From Sediminihaliea albiluteola (GTDB lineage: Bacteria; Pseudomonadota; Gammaproteobacteria; Pseudomonadales; Halieaceae): 64,000 nucleotides of DNA. The notes under the pieces were generated by a model. It made no database searches. It saw only the letters and a program-made list of their open reading frames with translations, and was not told the origin of the DNA. The stretch spans positions 1 through 64,000 of the forward strand of contig NZ_JACFXU010000014.1 in the NCBI RefSeq assembly GCF_014077625.1, given 5' to 3'. Shown here piece after piece: positions 49,979 to 58,341 of the stretch. Position numbers and translations under genes: made by a program. Every line of letters starts with the position of its first letter. Position 1 is the stretch's first letter.

Positions 49979-50878
49979 CTACTCTGACCGCGCTTTTACG
50001 TGAATTGGGCCAAAAGGCTCGCTCTGTACGATCTCTACCAAGGACTCTTTAATCAACTCCATAATGGCAAGAAAAGTCACCACCACGCCAAGGCGCCCCT
50101 CACTGGCGGTAAAAAGCGACACAAAAGGCACAAACTGCTGGCCTGTTAGGCGCTCTAGCACTTCAGACATGCGCTCGCGAGTCGACAGTGCTTCACGCTG
50201 AACCTGGTGGCTCTCAAACATATCCGCACGCTTAAGTACCTCTCCCAAGGCCAACAACAACTCGCGCATATCCACATCCGGGTCGGGACGTGTGCGATCG
50301 AGCTCTGGTGGGTTTGCGCTACCAATCCAGATATCGCGCTCCAAACGGGGCATTTCCTCGATATCTTCCGCCGCCTTTTTAAAGCGCTCATACTCTTGCA
50401 AGCGACGAATAAGCTGGGCTCGAGGGTCTTCCTCTTCATCCTCTAGCTCAGCCGCTCGGGGCAACAACATGCGAGATTTAATCTCAGCTAACACCGCCGC
50501 CATCAATAGATATTCAGCCGCCAGTTCAAACTGTATGGCGTCCATTAACTCCACGTAACGCATGTACTGTTCGGTGATCGCAGAGACGTCGATCTCAAGA
50601 ATATCGAGGTTTTGGCGGCGAATCAGATATAGCAATAAGTCTAGCGGCCCCTCGAAAGCCTCCAAAAACACTTCCAGGGCCTGTGGCGGGATATACAGAT
50701 CCTTGGGCAACTCGGTCATGGCTTTACCGAGTACCACTGCAAAGGGCATTTCACCTTGCTGGGGAGCGCTCGAACGCGCCTCGCTGAGCGCTACGCTCAG
50801 CTGCTCAAGGGCTTCTGGAGCCACCGTGTCCTCTGCAGATTGCTGGGTTTTGTTTTCGTTCACGTGATTCTCAGCCAT
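49979..50878 (-). CDS. scpA: Segregation and condensation protein A (kleisin)
   Basis: 299 residues from ATG 50878; the frame is open upstream to a TTG. Contains the diagnostic block FEGPLDLLLYLIRRQNLDILEI, a central helical region (YLLMAAVLAEIKSRMLLP) and a C-terminal winged helix (TFLAIMELIKESLVEIVQSEPFG). ScpA bridges SMC heads and recruits ScpB, encoded 24 bp downstream. Confidence 0.95.
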   Translation of the reverse strand: MAENHVNENKTQQSAEDTVAPEALEQLSVALSEARSSAPQQGEMPFAVVLGKAMTELPKDLYIPPQALEVFLEAFEGPLDLLLYLIRRQNLDILEIDVSAITEQYMRYVELMDAIQFELAAEYLLMAAVLAEIKSRMLLPRAAELEDEEEDPRAQLIRRLQEYERFKKAAEDIEEMPRLERDIWIGSANPPELDRTRPDPDVDMRELLLALGEVLKRADMFESHQVQREALSTRERMSEVLERLTGQQFVPFVSLFTASEGRLGVVVTFLAIMELIKESLVEIVQSEPFGPIHVKARSE

Positions 50879-50959
50879 ATAGCGGGCCAGTATACCTGAG
50901 AGCAAGCCGCTTGGCGCGGGACTAATACCGCCTCACTAGGCATTATTTAGAGCTGAAAA

Positions 50960-51583
50960 CTAGGCCAGGAAAGGTCCAGGGTCACCCTTACCGCTACGAG
51001 TCACCACTGGAACCTCATCCACCAGATCAATAACGGTAGTAGGTTCTAAGCCGCAAAAGCCGCCATCAATCACTAAGTCCACGTCGTGCTCTAGGGTCTG
51101 GCGAATATCATAGGGGTCGATCAAGGGGAACTCATCACCCGGCATAATTAGGGTAACGCTCATCATAGGCTGCCCCAGCTCTGCCAACAGGGCCTGGGCA
51201 ATGGCATTGTCCGGAACTCGCAGCCCCACGGTCTTGCGCTTGGCCTGCATGAGTCGACGCGGCACCTCCGAGGTTGCTCGCAAGATAAAGGTGAAAGGCC
51301 CAGGCGTAGCTAATTTGAGCAAGCGATACACCGTGTTGTCGACCCGCGCATAGTTGGCGATGTCGGATAAATCCCGGCACACCAAAGTAAAGTTGTGCTT
51401 GGCATCAAGCTTACGCAAACGCCGGATGCGGTCGAGGGCCTGCTTATCACCGATGTGGCAACCGAGTGCATAGGCCGAGTCGGTGGGATAAACCACCACG
51501 CCTCCATTGCGGATAATGTCTGCAGCCTGGCCAATCAGCCGAGCTTGAGGGTTATCGGGATGTATTTGAAAGAACTGACTCAC
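50960..51583 (-). CDS. YciO-family (TsaC/Sua5-like) protein
   Basis: 207 residues from GTG 51583 (VSQFFQIHPDNPQ), with GAGG seven bases upstream; the longer open frame to 51652 overlaps rnm. YrdC/Sua5 fold: GGVVVYPTDSAYALGC, RLRKLDAKHNFTLVC and PGPFTFILRATSEVPRR. YciO is a paralogue of the t6A threonylcarbamoyl-AMP synthase TsaC with weak or alternative activity. Starts 18 bp after rnm. Confidence 0.9.
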   Translation of the reverse strand: MSQFFQIHPDNPQARLIGQAADIIRNGGVVVYPTDSAYALGCHIGDKQALDRIRRLRKLDAKHNFTLVCRDLSDIANYARVDNTVYRLLKLATPGPFTFILRATSEVPRRLMQAKRKTVGLRVPDNAIAQALLAELGQPMMSVTLIMPGDEFPLIDPYDIRQTLEHDVDLVIDGGFCGLEPTTVIDLVDEVPVVTRSGKGDPGPFLA

Positions 51584-51600
51584 CTTGTTGCCTCGCGCTG

Positions 51601-52461
51601 TTATCTTTGTGAACTCACACGCCGACCGGAACTGTCTGCGAAATCTTGCCACACGCTTTTCAGCCCCTCAGGCACGCGTAGCTCAACACCTAAGTCGGCA
51701 CCGTAAACCGTATCACGATGAAAATCACTACCTGCCGAGATAGCAAGATCACATTCTTGGGCTAAACGGCGCAACACTGCGGTCTGGTCGGCCGTTTGGC
51801 GGCCATTGATCAGCTCGACCGCTGAACCACCTGCCATTTTGAAGTCAGCGACTAAGCGGCGCAACTTACTGCGGGTGAGCTTGTATTTTAGCGGGTGAGC
51901 GATAACGGCTGTACCACCTGCTGCCACGATCCAAGCCGTGACCTCGGCCAGTTCAGGCCAAAAAGCTTTGACATCCCCTGGCTTGCCCTGCCCTAGGTAT
52001 TTATCAAAGGCTTCACTGATAGTTGCTACATGAGCCTGCTGCAGCATCCAGCTGGCAAAGTGGGGTCGCCCTAACTGACTGCTGCCAGCCTCTGCTACAG
52101 CACCTTCGAGTGCAGCGGGAAAGCCCAACTTGTGAAGACGAGAGGCTATTTTTGCCCCGCGATCTAATCTGGCCTGCATGAGGCGATCTAAGCCCTGCCG
52201 CATTGCAGGATGCTCCACATCCATGTTTAAGCCGACAATATGGACTGTGACACCGGACCATTGACAGGAAAACTCCACCCCCGAAATCAAGGTCAAAGCC
52301 ATAGCCTGACTGGCTTCACGCACCGACAGATAACCCGCAACTGTATCGTGATCAGTGATCGCAAAGCACTCAATATTGCGCTCACAGGCCCGCTCCAACA
52401 ATGCCAGGGGCGTCAATTCACCGTCAGAAGCGGTAGAATGGGTATGGAAGTCAATCAGCAC
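51601..52461 (-). CDS. rnm: PHP-domain exoribonuclease RNase AM (YciV/Rnm)
   Basis: 286 residues, GTG start. PHP metallohydrolase motifs in order: DFHTHSTASDGELTP, ITDHDT, GVEFSC, AHPLKY, AGSDFH. These residues bind the catalytic metals. E. coli Rnm is a 5'-3' exoribonuclease that matures 5S and 23S rRNA 5' ends and cuts short oligonucleotides. Divergent from yciB. Confidence 0.93.
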   Translation of the reverse strand: MLIDFHTHSTASDGELTPLALLERACERNIECFAITDHDTVAGYLSVREASQAMALTLISGVEFSCQWSGVTVHIVGLNMDVEHPAMRQGLDRLMQARLDRGAKIASRLHKLGFPAALEGAVAEAGSSQLGRPHFASWMLQQAHVATISEAFDKYLGQGKPGDVKAFWPELAEVTAWIVAAGGTAVIAHPLKYKLTRSKLRRLVADFKMAGGSAVELINGRQTADQTAVLRRLAQECDLAISAGSDFHRDTVYGADLGVELRVPEGLKSVWQDFADSSGRRVSSQR

Positions 52462-52576
52462 AGACTTTAAACTCTCGCTCCAGATTCAGTTTCTGATTTT
52501 CAGGGGGCAGCCGTGAACTCGGCACAACCCGGTGATCACTTGCCCATAGTACCATGCCGGAGCCCAGTACAACGCT

Positions 52577-53164
52577 ATGAAACAACTCGCCGAATTTCTA
52601 CCTATCGTTCTATTTTTTGTTGTTTATCAGCTCAATGGGGACACGCTAAACATAGGCGGCTGGAGCTATACCTTCGACGGTATTTTTTCCGCTACAGCCG
52701 TTTTGATGATTGCCACCACCCTGCAAGTGGGCATCACTTGGCTGATCACTCGGACCTTGGAGCGACGCCTCATCTGGCTACTACTGGCCGTCTGCCTATT
52801 CGGCGCTGCCACACTGGTGTTTCGCAACCAGATGTTTATTCAGTGGAAGCCGACGATTTTCAACTGGGTGCTGGCAGTGATTTTTGGCGCTTCTCAATTT
52901 ATTGGCGATAAGAATCTCATGGAGCGCACTCTTGGCACTCAACTGCACTTACCCCGCGCCGTATGGACTCGCCTCAATTTGTTGTGGGTAGCAAATTTCG
53001 TCATTGTTGGGGCACTGAACTTAGTGGTGGCCTATAGCTTCAGCGAAGAAGCTTGGGTCGACTACAAACTTTACTCTGCCATTGGCTTTACCTTGGTGTT
53101 GACCATCCTGACCGCGCTTATGATTGGCCCACACATGAAAGAACCAGAAGCCAGTGATCAATAG
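52577..53164 (+). CDS. yciB: YciB/septation protein A family membrane protein
   Basis: 195 residues with five or six membrane helices. Begins [17 protein letters not shown] and contains [29 protein letters not shown] and [16 protein letters not shown], all typical of YciB. Affects envelope integrity and cell division; the precise role is unsettled. Divergent from rnm and 11 bp before yciI. Confidence 0.96.
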   Translation: MKQLAEFLPIVLFFVVYQLNGDTLNIGGWSYTFDGIFSATAVLMIATTLQVGITWLITRTLERRLIWLLLAVCLFGAATLVFRNQMFIQWKPTIFNWVLAVIFGASQFIGDKNLMERTLGTQLHLPRAVWTRLNLLWVANFVIVGALNLVVAYSFSEEAWVDYKLYSAIGFTLVLTILTALMIGPHMKEPEASDQ

Positions 53165-53175
53165 GACTTAATATT

Positions 53176-53475
53176 ATGTACTACGCAATCTTGTGCGAAG
53201 ACGTGAAAGACAGCTTAGCACTGCGCCAACAAGCGCGGCCCGCTCACCTCGCTCGCCTGCAACAGCTCGTTGATGAAGGCCGCCTATTAGTGGCCGGCCC
53301 CCACCCTGCCCTAGACACTGAAGAGCCCGGTGAAGCCGGCTTTACCGGTAGCTTAGTTATTGCCGAGTTTGACAGCCTAGAAGCTGCCACTGCATGGGCA
53401 GACTCAGACCCCTATGTGGATGCCGGCGTGTTTAGCAAGGTGGTGGTAAAACCCTACAAGCGGGTCTTGCCCTGA
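53176..53475 (+). CDS. yciI: YciI family protein
   Basis: 99 residues. YCII alpha-beta fold with [14 protein letters not shown], the conserved [19 protein letters not shown] segment and a central His-Asp pair in GPHPALD. Small dimeric proteins of uncertain activity. Co-transcribed with yciB, as in E. coli. Confidence 0.93.
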   Translation: MYYAILCEDVKDSLALRQQARPAHLARLQQLVDEGRLLVAGPHPALDTEEPGEAGFTGSLVIAEFDSLEAATAWADSDPYVDAGVFSKVVVKPYKRVLP

Positions 53476-53563
53476 GCACAGCAAGCTGCACGACATCAGC
53501 GGGGCCGTGTTATTCTAACGGCCGCTTTACAAAACCCTTATCTGATTAAGCAAGGAAACTGTT

Positions 53564-54250
53564 TTGCTACGTAAACTGACCCTTATGCTGTCGCTGGCAG
53601 CACTCGCCAGCCTCAGCAGCGCTCCCTCTCACGCTCAAGACACTCGCTACATCAGCGACAAGCAGTATATTCCGCTGCGCAGTGGTGCCGGCGGCAATTA
53701 CCGCATCGTGCACCGCGGTCTGCCCTCTGGCACTGAGCTGACGGTAAAAAGTTACAGTGACGATGGCGATTGGGCCGAGATCAGCACAGCCGGCGGGACC
53801 ACGGGTTGGCTGCGGGCACAGTACCTCATGAAAGAGATCCCGGCCGAGAACCGCCTGCAAAGCATCGAGCAGAAAAACCAAGACTTGCTGCAAAAAAACA
53901 CCGAACTACAAGAAGAGCTTAGCCAGCTGCAGAGCGAACGCAGTGAATTAAGCAGTCAGGTGATGGACAGCGATAGCACCTTGGCCAAGGTCTCTGAGGA
54001 GCTGGCCCAGCTAAAGCAAATTTCAGGCAAGTCCGTGCAACTCGATAGTGAGAACCGCCGCTTGGTAGAGGTTTCCGAGACATTGCGCTCAGAAGTTGAC
54101 ACCCTAGTGGCAGAGAACCAGCGCCTACAGGATAAACTGCAAAGTAGTGCCTTTATCGACGGCGCTTTGGCAGTACTACTTGGCGTCATTATCACCTTGG
54201 TTGTGCCCCGCCTGTGGCCCAAGCGCCGCAGTAGCTCAAGTTGGGCTTAA
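53564..54250 (+). CDS. SH3-domain membrane protein (TIGR04211/YgiM type)
   Basis: 228 residues from a TTG start with GGA seven bases upstream; an ATG eight codons in is the alternative. Signal peptide (about 1-24, cleaved at SHAQ), a bacterial SH3 domain (about 28-92, YIPLRSGAGGNYRIVHRGLP), a long coiled coil (about 100-195), and a C-terminal membrane helix (LAVLLGVIITLVVPRLW) with a basic tail. Likely tethered in the inner membrane with SH3 and coil in the periplasm. Binding partner unknown. Confidence 0.9.
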   Translation: MLRKLTLMLSLAALASLSSAPSHAQDTRYISDKQYIPLRSGAGGNYRIVHRGLPSGTELTVKSYSDDGDWAEISTAGGTTGWLRAQYLMKEIPAENRLQSIEQKNQDLLQKNTELQEELSQLQSERSELSSQVMDSDSTLAKVSEELAQLKQISGKSVQLDSENRRLVEVSETLRSEVDTLVAENQRLQDKLQSSAFIDGALAVLLGVIITLVVPRLWPKRRSSSSWA

Positions 54251-54268
54251 TATCTTAAGGAACACATC

Positions 54269-54841
54269 ATGCTCAAACAGCTGTTTTTTGTCTGCTCCCT
54301 ACTCTTCGCTAGCCAGAGCTTTAGCGCCGACAGTGGCTTACCCAACCCTCAAGTAGTGATTAAAACCAACCAGGGAAATATCACCGTGCGACTATTTCGC
54401 GATAAGTCACCCGTGACGGTGGCGAACTTCCTTAGTTATGTGGACAGCGGCCATTACAACGGCACCATCTTTCACCGTGTCATCCCCAACTTCATGGTGC
54501 AGGGTGGCGGCTTCCTACCAGACATGAGCGAAAAAGAAACCGGCGACCCTATCGTCAACGAATCTAAAAACCGCCTGCACAACATTCGCGGCACCCTCGC
54601 GATGGCCCGCACCAATGACCCAGACTCTGCCACTGCCCAATTCTTTATCAACCAGCGCACTAACCTGCAGTTGGACTGGGCACCGGGCAAACCTGGCTAC
54701 ACTGTATTTGGAGAGGTCACCGAGGGTATGAATACCGTCGACTACATGGCCTCATCACCGGTACAGAGCGTCGGGCCACACGAAAATGTTCCGAGCCAGC
54801 CGATCCTAATCAAAGAAATCGTACGAAAGAGCCTACTGTGA
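54269..54841 (+). CDS. Periplasmic cyclophilin-type peptidyl-prolyl isomerase
   Basis: 190 residues. Signal peptide about 1-19 (LFFVCSLLFASQSFSAD). Cyclophilin core with FHRVIPNFMVQGGG, AMARTNDPDSATAQFFIN and YTVFGEVTEGM; the catalytic Arg lies in HRVIP. Resembles E. coli PpiA. Its stop overlaps the pdxJ start by 4 bp (GTGA). Confidence 0.93.
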   Translation: MLKQLFFVCSLLFASQSFSADSGLPNPQVVIKTNQGNITVRLFRDKSPVTVANFLSYVDSGHYNGTIFHRVIPNFMVQGGGFLPDMSEKETGDPIVNESKNRLHNIRGTLAMARTNDPDSATAQFFINQRTNLQLDWAPGKPGYTVFGEVTEGMNTVDYMASSPVQSVGPHENVPSQPILIKEIVRKSLL

Positions 54842-55605
54842 TTGCCCTGAGTGTTAACCTCAATAAAATTGCGCTGATCCGCAATTCACGCGACACCACT
54901 AACCCGGACATTCCCCTGCATGCGCAAATGTGCATAGATGCTGGGGCCGATGGTATCACCGTGCACCCGCGACCTGACCAGCGCCATATCCGTGCCAGCG
55001 ACTGTTTTGATCTCGCTGCCATGCTACAGGTGGAGTTCAATATAGAAGGTAACCCCATGGCCGGGCCGCGCAAAAGTGAGCGCGACGGCGTGGACGATTA
55101 TCCGGGCTTTATGGAGCTAGTCAGAGCTATCCGTCCGGCCCAGTGCACCCTGGTTCCCGACGGCGATGATCAGCTGACCTCGGACCACGGCTTCGACCTC
55201 AAGCGCGATGGTGACAAAGTTGCTCCCCTGCTGGCAGAACTAAAGAGCCTAGGCATTCGAACCAGCCTATTTATGGATCCCGATGAAGAGCAAATCCGGC
55301 TAGCGGCACAAACTGGCACTGACCGTATAGAGCTCTATACCGAGAGTTACGCCCGCGCCTTTGCCGGTCAGGGCGATCTCGATACCATACATAAACAGTT
55401 TGTCCGCGCCGCAGAGGTCGCTGCCGAAGAAGGCTTAGGCCTCAATGCTGGCCACGATCTCAATCTGGATAACCTGCCACACTTTGCTGCCACAGTGCCA
55501 GGTTTGCTGGAAGTCTCCATCGGCCACGCACTGACTGTCGATGCCCTGCGAATGGGGCTGGCAAATACCGTAGCCGCCTACCAGCGCGCACTGGGGAAAA
55601 ACTAA
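54838..55605 (+). CDS. pdxJ: Pyridoxine 5'-phosphate synthase
   Basis: 255 residues, GTG start inside the previous stop. Last step of pyridoxine phosphate synthesis. TIM barrel: LSVNLNKIALIRNSR N-terminus, ITVHPRPDQRHI, CTLVPD, IELYTESYA and LNAGHDLNLDNL. It sits after a periplasmic isomerase rather than in the era-recO-pdxJ group usual in gammaproteobacteria. Confidence 0.97.
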   Translation: MIALSVNLNKIALIRNSRDTTNPDIPLHAQMCIDAGADGITVHPRPDQRHIRASDCFDLAAMLQVEFNIEGNPMAGPRKSERDGVDDYPGFMELVRAIRPAQCTLVPDGDDQLTSDHGFDLKRDGDKVAPLLAELKSLGIRTSLFMDPDEEQIRLAAQTGTDRIELYTESYARAFAGQGDLDTIHKQFVRAAEVAAEEGLGLNAGHDLNLDNLPHFAATVPGLLEVSIGHALTVDALRMGLANTVAAYQRALGKN

Positions 55606-55676
55606 TCCGACGCCCGCCCTGCTTAATCAGCTCTGGCATACTGGCGTCCTCCACTATTTGATAAGGCTCTTTGACT

Positions 55677-56240
55677 ATGTCCAACACTGCTCTCGACCCC
55701 CGTCTCGAAGCCATGCTCGACAAGCAGGCTATCACCGATTTGGTGTACGCCTACTGCAATGCTGCTGATCGCCACGACAATGAAAAAATGCGCAGCCTCT
55801 ACCACGAGGATGCGATCGACGAACACGGCCAGTTCTTTGAGGGTTCGGCAATGGCCTTTATCGATACCCTGCCGAGCATTCAGGAAAACATGCGGATCTT
55901 GCACCACAGTGTAAGCACCATAAATATTACTCTCGATGGCGACCGCGCCGAGGGTGAAATTTACATTATCGCTTTTCACCAGGTGGCCACAGATGAAGGC
56001 TTGATTGATGTATTGATCGGCGGTCGCTACTTCGATAAATACGAAAAGCGCAATGGCATCTGGAAATACAGCCATCGCGCAGTGGTTGCAGACTGGGTTA
56101 AAGTCGACAACCCCAGTACCGTGAACCTAGAGCACCCCATGATTGAAGGCTCACGCATCGGCAAACCCGGCCAGGAAGACCCTTCATATAGTTTCTTTGA
56201 ACTATTCAAGTGGGGGCAAGGTCTGCACCCGAAAAGCTAG
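55677..56240 (+). CDS. SnoaL-like/NTF2-fold protein
   Basis: 187 residues from ATG 55677. Cone-shaped alpha+beta NTF2 fold with the characteristic start QAITDLVYAYCNAADRHD, followed by LYHEDAIDEHG and, near the end, a strand DWVKVD. Related to the small-molecule cyclases and small subunits of aromatic dioxygenases, but with no partner gene here, so substrate unknown. Frequent in marine gammaproteobacteria that degrade steroids or aromatics. Confidence 0.85.
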   Translation: MSNTALDPRLEAMLDKQAITDLVYAYCNAADRHDNEKMRSLYHEDAIDEHGQFFEGSAMAFIDTLPSIQENMRILHHSVSTINITLDGDRAEGEIYIIAFHQVATDEGLIDVLIGGRYFDKYEKRNGIWKYSHRAVVADWVKVDNPSTVNLEHPMIEGSRIGKPGQEDPSYSFFELFKWGQGLHPKS

Positions 56241-56309
56241 CGCAATGTTGCTAGTGCTCAATGTTCTCAAGCTGCCAGGGCAGCTTGAAAACTCGGGGCT
56301 CGCTCTAAC

Positions 56310-56975
56310 ATGACAGAACAAGCACCTCCATACCTAGTACCACACTCTCAGGAAGCCATCGACATTATCTATGCCGATGAACACCTCTTACTAGTTCGCA
56401 AGCCTCATTTACTGCTCAGCGTTCCCGGCCGTCACCCGCTTAACAAAGACTGCCTGATCACCCGCCTACAGCAAGACTATCCCAGTGCCACTATTGTGCA
56501 CCGCTTAGACCTAGACACCTCGGGCATCATGGTGATCCCGCTCAACAAAGCCTGTCATGCCCACATCAGCCGGCAGTTTCAACAGCGCTTGGTAGATAAA
56601 AGCTATACCGCTGTGGTTTGGGGTGAGCCCGAGCAAGATAGTGGCGAAATTGCTTTACCCATTGCAACTGATTGGGCCAATCGCCCACTGCAGATGATCT
56701 GCCATGAGCGCGGTAAAAGTGCCCTCACCCGCTACCGAGTTATCGACAGGCAGGGGGAGCGCTCACGGCTCTTATTAAGTCCGGTCACCGGCCGCTCACA
56801 TCAGCTGCGCATTCACATGCGCGAACTAGGCCACCCGATATTAGGCTGCGACATGTACGCTCACCCAGAGGCTTTGGCTATGTCGAATCGTATGCTGTTG
56901 CACGCCACCCGACTTGGCTTCGAGCACCCCGTAAGTGGGGAGTATATAGAAGGCCTCAGCGAAGCAGATTTCTAA
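56310..56975 (+). CDS. RluA-type rRNA/tRNA pseudouridine synthase
   Basis: 221 residues, short RluA class without an S4 domain. Catalytic Asp in HRLDLDTSGIMVIPLNK, ending TGRSHQLRIHMRELGHPILG. The compact single-domain form resembles RluA (23S U746/tRNA U32). Convergent with sseA. Confidence 0.9.
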   Translation: MTEQAPPYLVPHSQEAIDIIYADEHLLLVRKPHLLLSVPGRHPLNKDCLITRLQQDYPSATIVHRLDLDTSGIMVIPLNKACHAHISRQFQQRLVDKSYTAVVWGEPEQDSGEIALPIATDWANRPLQMICHERGKSALTRYRVIDRQGERSRLLLSPVTGRSHQLRIHMRELGHPILGCDMYAHPEALAMSNRMLLHATRLGFEHPVSGEYIEGLSEADF

Positions 56976-56981
56976 GCACCG

Positions 56982-57818
56982 CTACTGCTCGCGGCTTTCT
57001 GCTAAGTAGCTACACCAATCCGACCAGCTACCGGCATAGAGTATCGCATCGTCACGCCCCAGCACCGACAGTGCAAAAAGGTTGACACATGCGGTGACGC
57101 CAGAGCCGCAGTACAGCACCAAATGCTCCTCTTCCAGCACTTCGCCCCAGTGCTGCTGCAGTGCTTGGTCATCGCGCAGTTGAGCAGAGTCTGTGGTGAC
57201 CTCCTGCCAGGGCTTATTGCGAGCACCTGGAATATGCCCAGCCACGGGATCCACCGGTTCTTCTAGACCCTGGTAGCGCCGTGACTCCCGCGAGTCGATC
57301 AACAGTGCTCCGTCTTGCTGCGCAGGCTGCAAAGCCTCGTAATTGTAGAGCCCGGTATAGGAGCCCACATCGGGTGCCTCACAGGGGTGAGCTTCTGGCA
57401 GTGCTGTGTCGGGCTCTCCGCCAGCTGCCAACCAGGCAGCGTAGCCACCATCGAGCAGGCGCGGCGGCCGATAGCCTAAGCTGCGCATCATCCACCACAG
57501 GCGCGCCGCAAAGGCGAAACCGTGATCGTCATAAGCAATCACCTCGCTACCGCGATGCACTCCCAATGCGGCTAGCGTCTCGGCAAACACAGTCGGATCT
57601 GGCAAGGGGTGTCGGCCGCCATGCTGCCCCTTAGGGCCCGACAGATCTTCGGCCAGATCAAGATAGAAAGCACCGGGTATATGGCCTGCTTCATAGTCTG
57701 CCCGCCCCGCTTTAGGATCAGCCAGTGAATAGCGGCAATCGATCACAATTGCTGCTGCCAGTGCCTCCGTATCATTGGCTGCCACTAGTGCGGCTCGCCT
57801 ATTAGACTCTACACTCAT
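56982..57818 (-). CDS. sseA: 3-mercaptopyruvate sulfurtransferase (rhodanese type)
   Basis: 278 residues from ATG 57818, with GGAG nine bases upstream; ATG 57833 and TTG 57857 are alternatives. Two rhodanese domains, the catalytic cysteine in LYCGSGVTACVN near residue 240. That active loop CGSGVTA marks mercaptopyruvate rather than thiosulfate sulfurtransferases. If translated from TTG 57857 it would overlap the lipoprotein stop (TTGA). Confidence 0.9.
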   Translation of the reverse strand: MSVESNRRAALVAANDTEALAAAIVIDCRYSLADPKAGRADYEAGHIPGAFYLDLAEDLSGPKGQHGGRHPLPDPTVFAETLAALGVHRGSEVIAYDDHGFAFAARLWWMMRSLGYRPPRLLDGGYAAWLAAGGEPDTALPEAHPCEAPDVGSYTGLYNYEALQPAQQDGALLIDSRESRRYQGLEEPVDPVAGHIPGARNKPWQEVTTDSAQLRDDQALQQHWGEVLEEEHLVLYCGSGVTACVNLFALSVLGRDDAILYAGSWSDWCSYLAESREQ

Positions 57819-57853
57819 CAGCACTGTCTCCATTGCAATAGTTACTTCTCGGC

Positions 57854-58132
57854 TCAAGCGCCCTCAGGGTCGCTCACTTGCTGTGTCCCCATATCGAGCT
57901 CGGACTGTGCATCTGTGGCGACCTGAGTACTAGCCTCACGCTGGGCAGCCGTGGTGCAGACCTTCTCAGTCATCCGGGTACCATTCACTGGCACCCGCTG
58001 ACACTGCAGACCGTCTTTCTTAGCACTTGTGGCTGTCGCACTCACCAAACCGCCAAGCGTTGAACTTGCTCCGGCGCATGCCACTAGCAATAAAGGCATA
58101 AGCACTGCGCCGAGCAAACGAAAAGCAGTCAT
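57854..58132 (-). CDS. Small lipoprotein of unknown function
   Basis: 92 residues from ATG 58132. Lipoprotein signal: hydrophobic LLGAVLMPLLL and lipobox LVAC with the lipidated Cys19. The mature part has two cysteines (CQRVPVNGTRMTEKVC), a pattern seen in other small envelope proteins. Lies directly before sseA and is probably co-transcribed; no evident functional link. Confidence 0.72.
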   Translation of the reverse strand: MTAFRLLGAVLMPLLLVACAGASSTLGGLVSATATSAKKDGLQCQRVPVNGTRMTEKVCTTAAQREASTQVATDAQSELDMGTQQVSDPEGA

Positions 58133-58259
58133 AACCAAACTCAAGACCGACACCTCTACTGAAGACCACAGTTAAAAGGCCCTCAGGAATAAGAACAGAA
58201 GGTCAAAAGCATAACAGCTCTACTAATAAGCGTCACACAAGTGGTGGTCGCTGAAAGCT

Positions 58260-58286
58260 TATCGGCCGGGACTTAGCCGGCCGATA
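58260..58286. terminator. Hairpin after the TonB-dependent receptor
   Basis: TATCGGCCGG, seven-base loop, CCGGCCGATA: a perfect 10-bp G/C-rich stem about 55 bases past the receptor stop. The following T tract is poor on both strands, so its terminator role is moderate. Confidence 0.5.
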
Positions 58287-58341
58287 ATGGGGGATTGCAA
58301 AAACACGCTAACTTATGCGCGCTATGGGGTCAGCTAAGTGA

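Noticed and set aside
55623-56075. 150-codon minus-strand frame over the SnoaL-like gene
   Set aside because: Antisense to a recognisable NTF2-fold protein with good start.
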